A stretch of 64,000 nt of DNA, taken from positions 1,426,001 to 1,490,000 of the forward strand of contig CP005973.1 of NCBI GenBank assembly GCA_000940995.1, read 5' to 3'. Source of the DNA: Photobacterium gaetbulicola Gung47. Lineage in GTDB: Bacteria > Pseudomonadota > Gammaproteobacteria > Enterobacterales > Vibrionaceae. Shown here piece after piece: positions 17,784-26,724 of the stretch. The notes under the pieces are model-generated. The model was not told where the DNA came from and ran no database searches. It saw only the letters and a program-made list of their open reading frames with translations. Each line of letters begins with the position of its first letter. Positions within the stretch are counted from its first letter, which is position 1. Position numbers and translations under genes: made by a program.

Positions 17784-18159
17784 GGGTACGCTCTCTGTCA
17801 TCCTTACATGAAAAGACCACTTGCCATAAACCCGGCATCTGAAACTTCAAGCCATCTATTCGGTAGTTTCCAACGTCTCTCTCTTGGTGCCATTGGGGTT
17901 GAGTAGGTAAACCATGCCGATGAGCAGGCATACCACCTCTTACCTGCAGTGGAACACAGTCGGTAGGATTTCCTGAACTATCAGTTATGTGCAAATTCCA
18001 ACTATGTATCTGATTAATGGGTACATCATTATATTTCTCAACGTTATACGCCCTCCATCCAAACTCACTAGCAGCCTCGATACTCTCTGATGCGATCGCC
18101 ATCACGCTATAGATAATTGAGATAAAGACAAAGAGAGGACGAGTAACTGCCCTTACCAT
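17755..18159 (-). CDS. Exported FixH/YtkA-like protein
   Basis: A 134-residue secreted or periplasmic protein with a signal peptide (residues 1-24, ending AIAS). The core HSWNLHITDSSGNP, VRGGMPAHRHGLPTQP and YRIDGLKFQMPGLWQV has the FixH/YtkA immunoglobulin-like fold, often annotated as auxin-binding protein. The histidine cluster could bind copper, an inference from family members. First gene of the operon with the diheme peroxidase and the DoxX-like protein; overlaps the next gene by 29 bases. Confidence 0.7.
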   Translation of the reverse strand: MVRAVTRPLFVFISIIYSVMAIASESIEAASEFGWRAYNVEKYNDVPINQIHSWNLHITDSSGNPTDCVPLQVRGGMPAHRHGLPTQPQWHQERDVGNYRIDGLKFQMPGLWQVVFSCKDDRERTHEFIFEFML

Positions 18160-18527
18160 AAATATATTTACCTTATATAAATTATTTGTTGATTTAATTT
18201 AACCCATGAATATTTTTCAAACACTTTAATACTGATTAAATCAATAACAAAACACATCAAACCGAATAAACAAGTGATTATTTTAAAAATACCCCATCAT
18301 ATTTTTAATATATAAAGTGAAAAATTTTCCATTGAGAATGTTCTTACTCTCTTGGCAAAAATTCCTTTATGAAGCGGCGTCACACATTCAATAAATCAAT
18401 CGCAGATTACATACATAGATGTTCACACAAGTGCACAGTAATTTAGTCAAAACCGCCATCAATAACCTTAATCCACAGATGGTTATTTAGCCACGTTCAT
18501 AAATAAAATCTTTATTACATCTAGGAA
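18160..18527. other. AT-rich intergenic region without genes
   Basis: About 370 bases upstream of the FixH-like operon. It should contain that operon's promoter. The only structure I see is a modest inverted repeat AATAACC / TGGTTATT at about 18461-18488. No open frame looked credible. Confidence 0.5.
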
Positions 18528-18582
18528 TATACCCAAGCTACTTCAAGATGCAGGTTCAGCACCTTGAGGTAACTTGGGTATA
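18528..18582. repeat. Palindromic intergenic repeat of Vibrionaceae type
   Basis: A 55-base imperfect palindrome starting TATACCCAAGCTACTTCAAG and ending CTTGAGGTAACTTGGGTATA, with a central GATGCAGGTTCAGCAC. Elements of this form are, from memory, widely scattered between genes in Vibrio and Photobacterium. It lies between the reductase-operon terminator and the FixH-like operon promoter. Role unknown; it can fold into a long hairpin on either strand. Confidence 0.7.
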
Positions 18583-18590
18583 AAATAAAA

Positions 18591-18614
18591 AAGCCAGCCG
18601 TTACCGGCTGGCTT
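18591..18614 (-). terminator. Terminator of the glycine reductase operon
   Basis: Eleven-base stem AAGCCAGCCGG / CCGGCTGGCTT-type hairpin followed on the minus strand by TTTTTTATTTTAT, about 35 bases past the grdB stop. Confidence 0.9.
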
Positions 18615-18650
18615 GGTCTCATGCAATTGGGCAATTACACAAGTCTCGAC

Positions 18651-19949
18651 TTAGAATACCGTTTGATCATCAATCTTAGTCTGAAGTGCACGTAGTGCCT
18701 TCTCGACTAACTGACGACGCAGGTATTTCTCTTCAGCTGGCTGCATAGTCGGATTGCCCAGTGGGTGTGGGATTGCCACGGCTGGAACAATACGGTTTGC
18801 GCCGACTGTTTTCGAAATTGGGACTACGGTTGCAATGTGAACCACTGGCATGACTTTCTCGATTTCTTTGACCATCGTTGCGCCGCAACGTGTGCAAGTG
18901 CCTCAAGTGGAAGTAAAGATAGCAGCGGTGACCCCGGCTTTCTGCAGCTTCATCGCGATTTCTGCACCGTATTCTTTGGCTTTGGCAACCGCCGTACCGT
19001 TACCAACCGTGGTGTAGAACATATCATGCAGACTACCGATGACGCCTTCGCGTTCCATGTCGCGCAGCACGTCGACAGGCAGTACGCGGTTAGGGTTGTT
19101 GTTACATGCCACAGGGTCGTAGCCGCCGTGTGCGGTTTCGTGAGTATCTTCGGTCAAGCACTCTAGCCCCTGAATGCTGTACTCACCGTACTTGGAAGCA
19201 CTGGAGGACTCGATATGATCCGGGTTACCTTTAGGCACCACACCACCAGATGTTACCAACGCAAACTTAGCTGTGCTGAGCATTTCAACCGGAGGTTGGG
19301 GCTCGACACGGTCAAACACTGGCATTGGGTATTCGGTTGTATACTCGCTACCCGCCAACTTGTTAATCAACAAATCAACCGCACGCTCAGAACCACGCTT
19401 TTGCGCGAAGAAGTTTACACGGATACCGCGGGCCATGTAGCCAGCTTCTTCCGGCGAGCCCATTTCACCTTCAGTGTCGATAAAGCGGTTGATCAGGTTA
19501 ACCATTGCCGGCACCGCTTTACGCATGCTGGCAGCGCTATTGCCGGTTTCAACCATGTAGGCATATTGACGGAATAGTTCGTAACCAGGGTTTTCAGGGT
19601 ACATACCAGAGATAGTAGTGATACCCATCTCATGCGCCACTTTTGCTACCGTACCACACGCCATACCATAGCGGCCGGCATTAAAGGCCGGGCCTGCTAC
19701 CACAAGATCAGGTTTCAGCTGGGCTAATATTTCCTGCAGGCCGTGGCAACATAGGCTTTCGTTTTCGTTGAAGTAGGAGTCACCACAGATAATGGTATGG
19801 GTGATTTCTGCTTTGTCCTTCAGCATGGTGTTCACTTGCGCACCGACGCCAACCGGACCTTCCGCCACTTCCATTGGAATGTGGGCCATCTCTTCACCAC
19901 CTTTCTGGGCGAAGAACTGGTTTAGGTAATATACGACTTTAATTGTCAT
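18651..19949 (-). CDS. grdB: Glycine reductase component B gamma subunit GrdB (selenoprotein)
   Basis: Full frame of 432 residues with an in-frame TGA at 18903-18905 (codon 349) read as selenocysteine in the motif U-GT-C-TR-C. GrdB binds glycine with GrdE and carries the carboxymethyl group to GrdA selenium. The N-terminal half begins VVYYLNQFFAQKGGEE, typical of the family, and the length is normal. Twelve bases after the UGA a hairpin CGTTGC-GGC-GCAACG (18876-18890) fits a bacterial SECIS. Last gene of the operon. An ordinary caller would split it at the UGA into two pieces. Confidence 0.95.
18876..18890 (-). promoter_or_regulatory. Candidate SECIS hairpin in grdB
   Basis: Stem CGTTGC / GCAACG around GGC, starting 12 bases after the Sec UGA. 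Spacing and G-rich apex fit a SelB-binding element inside the coding region. Confidence 0.6.
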
Positions 19950-19963
19950 TTGCGTGTCCTCGC

Positions 19964-21256
19964 TTAGCTAGCTTTGGTGGTGAGGGTGTGGAAACCAAGC
20001 TCACTGGTCGCACCGATAATCGCCTGTAGTTCTACAGTGATTGAACCGTCTTCATGCAAGCTACCATTAAAGCCACCCGCGACCACATCGGCATAGCGGT
20101 CGTGGCCAATCACGGTATTCATGGCAGGTAGGGTCACTAGCTGATTCGCGTTACCATTGGTGATCACCGCATCGGCACTCTTGTGGGAGTCAGCCAATGA
20201 CTGGCTTTCACCGTTCTGGCCGGCATATTCGTCAGTCAGCAATACAGTCTTGATACCTGCGGCTTCCAACTTGGCACAGTTCATCATCAAGTCGGCATCT
20301 GGGTTACCAAAGCCTTCCTCGCTGACAATCGCCGCTTCCCACCCCATTTGCTTGGCGAGCTTGACGGTGAAGTTCGAAGAGCGCTCTTTGTCTTTCAGGG
20401 TGACGTTTTCGTTCGTCACGATAACGCCCATGAAGTTATACTTGGTGCCGTGGTGGCGGTATAGGTCATAAATGACCGGGCTGTTCTGGTGAACGAAGCT
20501 GGTGTTCTTGTCACAGGCCGATACACAGTTACCACTGATGATCGCGCCGTCCATCACTTCGGTTGGGTACATCAATGTTGGCAGAATGCCCTTCACATCA
20601 ACACCGTAGTAATAAGTGTCGTGCAGCAAGCCCTGGCTTTGCAGCATGTAGACATAACCCACTTTCGGCAGGTGCGGGAATTGTGCAGCTTGCTCTAGCA
20701 GTGGCTTGGTTTCGTAAGTCTCAATCTCTTGTGGCTCAACATGCTCAGCCAAACGGCCGATCCAGCGAGCGGCTTCCAAGCCCACCAAACGAACCACGCC
20801 TTCGTGATCGTACTGGTTACAGCTATCGTCCACTTCGCACTGGATAACCAGGTTAAGGGTTGACGAGAACGGCGTGTAATCCGCGCCCGGCCCGCTCATA
20901 TCGATGATCCCTTCCTGGAAACCAACGATTTCACCGGTGGTCACCACTGCCATGCCTTTTAGCACATGGGTGCGGCCTTCACCGACCATGGCTTCTTCGC
21001 CGAGGTGGCGCCCTGGGAAGATATCGCCTTCGCAGCCGACTTTAACGCGCGGTTCGATAACATCTTTAACCGGCATAATGCGGGTGCTGTCGCCGGGTTT
21101 GGCGATAGACAGTTCTAACGAGCGGATACGGTGATCCAGCTCGGTCAGGTGGGCAATTAATGCCTGCTGATCGATGACCACGGTATTTTCTTTGACTTCG
21201 CTTACTGGACCAAAGGCCAGATCGCGAACATGGATATTGCCTAGTTCGAGTTTCAT
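19964..21256 (-). CDS. grdE: Glycine reductase component B proprotein GrdE
   Basis: A 430-residue proprotein cleaved to alpha and beta subunits. The cleavage site that creates the pyruvoyl cofactor is visible as SGN-CVSACDKN (Asn243/Cys244). The pyruvoyl group binds glycine as a Schiff base. The open frame extends to 21409, but the ATG at 21256, with GGAGA upstream, gives the standard start MKLELGNIHVRDLAFG. It lies 14 bases before grdB and about 100 after selD. Confidence 0.95.
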   Translation of the reverse strand: MKLELGNIHVRDLAFGPVSEVKENTVVIDQQALIAHLTELDHRIRSLELSIAKPGDSTRIMPVKDVIEPRVKVGCEGDIFPGRHLGEEAMVGEGRTHVLKGMAVVTTGEIVGFQEGIIDMSGPGADYTPFSSTLNLVIQCEVDDSCNQYDHEGVVRLVGLEAARWIGRLAEHVEPQEIETYETKPLLEQAAQFPHLPKVGYVYMLQSQGLLHDTYYYGVDVKGILPTLMYPTEVMDGAIISGNCVSACDKNTSFVHQNSPVIYDLYRHHGTKYNFMGVIVTNENVTLKDKERSSNFTVKLAKQMGWEAAIVSEEGFGNPDADLMMNCAKLEAAGIKTVLLTDEYAGQNGESQSLADSHKSADAVITNGNANQLVTLPAMNTVIGHDRYADVVAGGFNGSLHEDGSITVELQAIIGATSELGFHTLTTKAS

Positions 21257-21319
21257 GTGTTTCTCCAAACAAGCGTCAAATGGGAGGAGATCCCAAGATA
21301 GAATTGATTTAGCAAGGTG

Positions 21320-21339
21320 CCGGCCTCGGCTGAGGCCGG
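21320..21339 (-). repeat. Intercistronic hairpin between selD and grdE
   Basis: Perfect 8-bp GC-rich stem CCGGCCTC / GAGGCCGG with a 4-base loop in the 104-base selD-grdE gap. There is no T-run, so it is more likely an mRNA-stability or processing element than a terminator; this is an inference. Confidence 0.6.
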
Positions 21340-21360
21340 ACAACCTGATTAGTGACCGAG

Positions 21361-22404
21361 TTAGCTGACCTTGAGGCCAGAACCTACCTCGGCAAACCCG
21401 ACAACCCAACAGGGTTCATCTTGACTGCTAAATTCAGTTAATAACGCATCCAGACAATCTTTCGGTACTGCTGCCAGCAGGCCGCCGGAGGTTTCCGGGC
21501 AGCACAGCTTGCGATGCCAACTTTCATCCAGACCATCGTCGAAAGCTATGTCTTCACGATACGCATCGAGATTGCGCTTCGCCCCGCCCGGGAATAACCC
21601 TTGAGCGGCATAGTCTTCAGCTTCTGGTAAGAACGGCACCTGCTCCGCCTTGAAGTGCATACAGATATCACTTTTCTCTGCCATTTCATGGGCATGGCCC
21701 AACAGGGAGTAACCAGTGACATCGGTACACGCCTTAACGGGGTAGTTGGCAAAGATCTCAGCCGCCTTGCGGTTTAGCTTTTTCATATTGTCAGTAGAAG
21801 CTTTGATCGCCGCCTGACTAGCTTTACCGCGTTTTGCAGCTGTCGAGATCAGCCCGGTACCAATCGGTTTGGTCAGTACCAGGACATCGCCACTTTCCAC
21901 CGCCGCCTTGGTTTGCACTTTGGACGGGTGGATGGTACCCATCACAGACAAGCCAAACTTCGGCTCGCTGTCTTCCACGGTATGGCCGCCAACCAATACC
22001 GCGCCGGCTTCACGGACTTTCTCCGCACCGCCTTTGAGGATTTGGCCGACAACCTCTTGAGGAAGGTCGGTTGGCACACAAAAGATATTCATCGCCAGTG
22101 TTACCTGACCACCCATGGCATAGACATCACTCAGGGCATTCGCTGCGGCAATGGCACCGAAGTCATAGGGGTCATCCACGATCGGAGTAAAGAAATCCAA
22201 TGTTTGGATAACGGCAACATCGTCGTTGATTTTGTAGACGGCAGCATCATCACTTACCGTCAACCCAACCATCAGATTGGGATACGCTTGTTCGGGAAAT
22301 AGGGGTGAAATGGACTGCAGAACCTGCGCCATGGCCTTGGGGCCTATTTTAGCGGCTCACCCGGCTTTCTTGGTCATCTGCGTCAGACGAATTTTCTCTG
22401 TCAT
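21361..22404 (-). CDS. selD: Selenophosphate synthase SelD (selenoprotein form)
   Basis: Full frame of 347 residues from ATG 22404 with an in-frame TGA at 22357-22359 (codon 16) read as Sec, in the motif KKAG-U-AAKIGP. In E. coli SelD the same place is Cys17, with the catalytic Lys three residues on, as here. SelD makes selenophosphate from selenide and ATP. GHTVEDSEPKFGLSVMG and CTDVTGYSLLGHAHEM are family motifs. An AAGGA ribosome site precedes ATG 22404. Twelve bases after the UGA is a GGCC-CCAA-GGCC hairpin, a SECIS candidate. Its place between grdD and grdE ties selenium activation to the reductase. A caller would wrongly start it at 22332. Confidence 0.95.
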
Positions 22405-22535
22405 CTCTAATTCCTTTGAAGTGGACGGTAAGGGTGCCCCACTATTTGATATCAATATCAGCAACTGAGGCCCCGATGAACTATTCCAATCGGACAGAAT
22501 AGTGTAATTATCTGGATTTAAAGCAGAAATCCATG
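22405..22535. other. grdD-selD spacer
   Basis: A 131-base gap between grdD and selD, longer than the other gaps in the operon except those before grdC, grdE and trxA. It holds a TTGATATCAA palindrome at about 22446-22455 but no clear terminator. An internal promoter for selD is possible but not shown. Confidence 0.35.
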
Positions 22536-23699
22536 TTAGCTGATATAGTCTGCCTCAACTAACCTGATTCTTGCTTGTTCCAAATCATCTTTTGCCACTA
22601 GCACGATAGGACCCGTACAGCCCATCCCGGTGCGGGCAAAAATGTTCGCTTTCCACAGTGCCTGGCAGGCCTCTTCGATAGCGAGGATATCTATCCCGCC
22701 TATCTCTGCGTCGGTCACCTTCTCCGGTGGTGCAACCACCGTTTCAGTCTGCTCCGCAGCAGGCTTGGCCGTGCAATATCTGGTCAAGACACTGTTTAAC
22801 CCTGACAGGGTGGCGGCTTCCCATTCCTCGTCAACGCGCTTCATAACCTCTCCTCTCGCTGCGTCAGCACACAACCTCATGGCTCCTGCCACAACCGGTG
22901 CGCCTGACGCCCGTGAGATGATATTCACAGGTTGTTTCGTCGCGCCCTCACCTAACCCCGGTCCATAGCCAAAGCCAGAGGCTTCATAACTACCACCAGT
23001 CGTAAATGACGAGAACATTTTCATCAGCAGATTGCCAGTCAGGCTATCGGTCACCATTACATCCGGTGTGCCCTGCAACAGATCGTTGCCGCGCATGGCA
23101 ATACCGCCATCAGCTCGTCCGGATTCGGCAAACTGGATATCGTAACCACCCTGCTTCAGCTCACGCAGTGCCCGTTCGCACACTGCGGCGCCATCCACAT
23201 TGAGCACACCGACAGTAGGCTTTTCGATCCCTGTTGATTTAGCCAGCGCGATACCGTAAATCGCATTTTTCAGCATGGCTGCCTGACGCTGGGTATCGGT
23301 GGTCCCTGTCGTAGAAGCGATGATCATTTCACGCCCCGTTGACGGTGTTACCACCTTGCCCATGGTGCTCACTCCTAATGGGAAAGCGTAATGAAGGGTG
23401 ACGCAGCCGTCGAGCTGCTGCTCGGCAAACAGGCTTTCCATCACCTTGTGGCACTCATGCAGATCCGCTGCCGGATAACATTCGAAGCCACAATCTGGTC
23501 CATCACAGCCAATCAGGACAGGTTCGATATCACTGTACTGGCGGGCAACCATCTGTGCCCCGCGCAGTAATTCTTCAGACCCGTGCTCGCTGCCAATTAG
23601 GGTCAGGCCGATGCGAAGTTTTTTGCCAAACTGTCCACTCATCAAGCCATCAGCCATGGCATTGAAAGTATCGGCCAGTTGTTGATTGATATTCGCCAT
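22536..23699 (-). CDS. grdD: Glycine reductase component C alpha subunit GrdD
   Basis: A 387-residue protein related to PlsX/phosphate acyltransferases. With GrdC it releases acetyl phosphate from the acetyl thioester of component C. The start LRIGLTLIGSEHGSEEL and the central ASTTGTTDTQRQAAMLKNAIYG are typical of GrdD. It follows grdC by 12 bases. Confidence 0.93.
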   Translation of the reverse strand: MANINQQLADTFNAMADGLMSGQFGKKLRIGLTLIGSEHGSEELLRGAQMVARQYSDIEPVLIGCDGPDCGFECYPAADLHECHKVMESLFAEQQLDGCVTLHYAFPLGVSTMGKVVTPSTGREMIIASTTGTTDTQRQAAMLKNAIYGIALAKSTGIEKPTVGVLNVDGAAVCERALRELKQGGYDIQFAESGRADGGIAMRGNDLLQGTPDVMVTDSLTGNLLMKMFSSFTTGGSYEASGFGYGPGLGEGATKQPVNIISRASGAPVVAGAMRLCADAARGEVMKRVDEEWEAATLSGLNSVLTRYCTAKPAAEQTETVVAPPEKVTDAEIGGIDILAIEEACQALWKANIFARTGMGCTGPIVLVAKDDLEQARIRLVEADYIS

Positions 23700-23711
23700 C
23701 TCAGCCTCCGG

Positions 23712-25253
23712 TTACTGCTCACCCTGTTTAGGGGTCAGTAGGTTCTCAGCCACATCGCGCATTGCCTGCGCAACGACTTGTTTAACCTGATTTTCGTCAA
23801 AGGCTTGTGCTTGTTTGCCGCTGTTCTTCTGCACCACAAAGCTGAGGCCATCGAACAAGTTGGTCATACGCCCGAGGAACAAGCTGCCTTTGCCGACCAT
23901 CATGAAATTGTTGATTTCACCGTTGATAATCATCTCGCGACCAAAGCCAAGGAAGGGAACCCCTGATGGAATATGGCCCTGGGTCGGCGCAAAACCTGTC
24001 ATGCCATGCTGCTGAACAAAGGCGGGAAGCTGAGTACGCTCCATTTGGCCTTCTTTCACTGCCAGTGCCGCAATCATCTTGTAGTTGGACTCGGGCACAT
24101 TCCCGGCGCCGGCTGGCTTGGTGATCTCAGGGTTTTGCATTTCCACCGAGTACTTGTCGATATCGGTCATCTTCATGCCCGCTACTTTCAGCGGGTTGGC
24201 AATCAGAGCTGTCATAACGGCCTGAGGCGATGAGCCCGTCCCGATCTGGTGACGGCCGACAATATCAGTATTGATTTCCGGGCTGACACCGTCGTTTTCT
24301 GTCACCATGCAGGCAAAGCCTGCCAGGCAATCTTCCAATACCGGCATGTTTTGCTTCACATGGTCACGGCCGTTCATGCCCAGTTTGGCAACCGCGCCAC
24401 CTGCAACCACCATCACGTTCTTGAACACGCCTGATTTCACTAAAGCTGCAGCCAGTGTCATCGCATGAGCCGGTGCGGCGCAGAAACCGCGGACGTCAGA
24501 GCCCGTCGCGCTGTTACAGCCGATGATTTCCCCAATCGCTTTGGCGAAGTTACCGCCGCCACGCTGGTTGATATCGCCACACGCTTCTTCAGAACATTCA
24601 ATGATGTAGTCAACGTTATCAAGTTCAATGCCCTGCTGCTTGAGGTGCATTGCTGCCATCACACCAGACGCCTTTGTGCAAAGGTTTTCCAGCATGATAT
24701 GGGCTGAGAGATTTTCGTCTTCGTCGTGGGCGGCTTTCACACAGCCGACCAACTCGCCGTTCATCATCAGGACTTCGGCCTGATGATGTTCAACCAACGC
24801 CAGGATTTCGTCTTTGCTGATCAGCTGATGGCCTGCCAATAAATCAACCTCGCCGTATAGCGGATGGTGGCCAGCACTAGACTGATAGCTATCAATGAAT
24901 TCCTGGGTAAGGTGGACCAAGTTGAACACGTCAACGTGATTCAACATGGCATAAAATTGAGGCTGGCTGTAAATTTCACCGAACTTACCTTCATGGGCCT
25001 TGTGCTCATGGTTTTCATACCAAGGTAGGGGAATATCAGCCAACTGCTGTGGGGTCAGGTTTCCGATGTAGCACTGGTTCGCGGGGTAAGATACCACTTC
25101 TTCGAAGGGGCGAAGATGGTCTTTCAACTGCTGCAAGTAAACGTCTGATGGGTCTTTTGCCCTGGTCTGAACTTGCACCGAACCGTGTTGGATCAACACA
25201 TCTGGGGTATGGGCGAGCACATAGCTCACGCCTTTGATTACTGCGTATCCCAT
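23712..25253 (-). CDS. grdC: Glycine reductase component C beta subunit GrdC
   Basis: A 513-residue protein with thiolase/FabH-like features: the SEEACGDINQRGGGNFAKA stretch, then CNSATGSDVRGFCAAPAHA. With GrdD it converts the Se-carboxymethyl group of GrdA to acetyl phosphate. The start MGYAVIKGVSYVLAHTPDV matches family members. An 80-base gap separates it from grdA2. Confidence 0.95.
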   Translation of the reverse strand: MGYAVIKGVSYVLAHTPDVLIQHGSVQVQTRAKDPSDVYLQQLKDHLRPFEEVVSYPANQCYIGNLTPQQLADIPLPWYENHEHKAHEGKFGEIYSQPQFYAMLNHVDVFNLVHLTQEFIDSYQSSAGHHPLYGEVDLLAGHQLISKDEILALVEHHQAEVLMMNGELVGCVKAAHDEDENLSAHIMLENLCTKASGVMAAMHLKQQGIELDNVDYIIECSEEACGDINQRGGGNFAKAIGEIIGCNSATGSDVRGFCAAPAHAMTLAAALVKSGVFKNVMVVAGGAVAKLGMNGRDHVKQNMPVLEDCLAGFACMVTENDGVSPEINTDIVGRHQIGTGSSPQAVMTALIANPLKVAGMKMTDIDKYSVEMQNPEITKPAGAGNVPESNYKMIAALAVKEGQMERTQLPAFVQQHGMTGFAPTQGHIPSGVPFLGFGREMIINGEINNFMMVGKGSLFLGRMTNLFDGLSFVVQKNSGKQAQAFDENQVKQVVAQAMRDVAENLLTPKQGEQ

Positions 25254-25333
25254 TGTTACTCCTGCATCCGAGCCGGATAAGAGGTTCGAACCTGCCTGTT
25301 TGAAAACAGATCCGAACCAGCATTGAGATATAC

Positions 25334-25798
25334 TTATGCTAATGCAGTTTCGCTGCGGTATTGTTGCATTTCCGCTTTGATAGCATCGACATCAAGTACC
25401 ATTTCCATCATTCCAACTTGTTCATCATAAACAACCGGATCGACGGCATTTTTAACTTCGTCTTCAACCACGTGATAACAAGAGAGTCCCAACTGGACTC
25501 CCGCCAATGGTCCTGCAAAAGTCGGATCACCGGTGGTGACGGTTTCACACGCTAGGCCAGAAGCTTCCGCTTCTGCGCCACCCAGAATCACAACCAGATT
25601 CTCGGCGCCTTTTTCATCGGCTAGGGCTTTAATCCGCTTTTGGTTCTCAAGATCCATTGCGCCAGCGCTTGTTCAGACGAAACATTCTGTGGTGGAGAAA
25701 GCAACGTGAGCACCTGTTGTCTTCATGCAAGCTTCAATTGCCTGCCCAGGTACGCCGTCACGGTCTCCCAGAATGATCACTGTTTTGTTAGCGAACAC
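25334..25798 (-). CDS. grdA: Glycine reductase selenoprotein A, second copy
   Basis: 154 residues read from a GTG start at 25798 (GGGAG ribosome site) with in-frame TGA at 25673-25675 (codon 42) as Sec in the motif C-FV-U-TSAGAMDLENQ. GrdA carries the carboxymethyl-selenoether between components B and C. By eye about four-fifths identical to the copy immediately upstream; the N-terminal few and C-terminal ten residues differ. A hairpin GCG-CTGG-CGC lies just after the UGA. Only 14 bases separate it from grdA copy 1. A caller would report only the part after UGA (from 25657). Confidence 0.95.
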
Positions 25799-25812
25799 AA
25801 TTCTGCTCCCGA

Positions 25813-26280
25813 TTAAACATACTTTCCAAATTGCTCACGATACTCTTTGACTTCCGCCACGATGGCATCGACATCAAGTACCATTTCCATCATGCTGACC
25901 TGCTCGTCATAGGTAGCAGCGTCGACATTGTCTTTTATTTCCGGCTCAACCACATGATAACAAGAGAGTCCCAACTGGACTCCGGCCAATGGTCCGGCAA
26001 AAGTAGGATCGCCGTTAGTCACGGTTTCACACGCTAGGCCCGAAGCTTCCGCCTCAGCACCGCCAAGGACGACAACCAGATTCTCTGGGCCGAACTCGTC
26101 AGCGAAACCTTTAATCCTCTTTTGGTTTTCCAGATCCATAGCACCTGCGCTGGTTCAGACGAAACACTCAGTTGTAGAGAAAAGAACATGCGCACCGGCA
26201 GATTTGATGCAGGCTTCAATTGCCTGACCCGGTACACCGTCCCTGTCTCCCAAGATAATCACTTTCTTATCTTTGAGCAT
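25813..26280 (-). CDS. grdA: Glycine reductase selenoprotein A, first copy
   Basis: 155 residues from ATG 26280 with TGA at 26155-26157 (codon 42) read as Sec in C-FV-U-TSAGAMDLENQ. The N-terminal part IILGDRDGVPGQAIEAC is the GrdA signature. It shares the role of the second copy. After the UGA an AGCG-CAGG-TGCT hairpin sits at the same place as the GCG-CTGG-CGC hairpin of copy 2, with a G-U for a G-C pair. About 107 bases separate it from trxA upstream. Confidence 0.95.
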
Positions 26281-26387
26281 TGTTCACTCCAAGGGTACGG
26301 ATTACATAGTTATTACTAATGGTGATTGCTCACCGGTTTATTTGTGCCAACGGGCTTTCACCCATTCAATACAAATTCTTTTATGCT

Positions 26388-26714
26388 TTAGGCAGTTTCA
26401 GCCACCAAGCTTTCGATCATGCTTTCTACATGTTCGATTTCTAACTCTTCACCGGAAAGGTGCTCTGCTTTCTCACCGTTACGGTAGAAAACAAAAGAAG
26501 GTAGCCCCATCACTTTCTGCGCCATCGCCAAACGGCGATTACCCTGAATGTTGAGCTTGCAGAACTTGATCTCTTCACCGTACTTTTCAGCCAGCTTGAT
26601 CACGTCCGGCATCAGCTCAATACAGCGGCCGCAGTTCTCGCTCCAGAAATCGACCAGCACAATGCCGTCGACCTTCACTTCCGCATCGAAATTTTCTTTG
26701 TTCAATTCGATCAT
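26388..26714 (-). CDS. Thioredoxin of the glycine reductase operon
   Basis: A 108-residue thioredoxin fold with active site CGRC in VLVDFWSENCGRCIELMPDV, not the WCGPC of housekeeping thioredoxin, and MGLPSFVFYRNG with the cis-proline. This form is typical of reductase-operon thioredoxins that deliver electrons to GrdA/GrdB. The stop of trxB lies 10 bases upstream. Confidence 0.9.
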   Translation of the reverse strand: MIELNKENFDAEVKVDGIVLVDFWSENCGRCIELMPDVIKLAEKYGEEIKFCKLNIQGNRRLAMAQKVMGLPSFVFYRNGEKAEHLSGEELEIEHVESMIESLVAETA

Positions 26715-26724
26715 TGTGTTTCCC

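Noticed and set aside
19964..21409. Start of grdE at 21409
   Set aside because: The added 51 residues lack family features; ATG 21256 has a ribosome site and the standard GrdE start.
21361..22332. Start of selD at 22332
   Set aside because: The conserved N-terminus with Sec16 lies upstream in the same frame; the real start is 22404.
25036..25323. Minus-strand frame across the grdC start
   Set aside because: It lies in another frame of grdC with arginine-rich, shadow-like composition.
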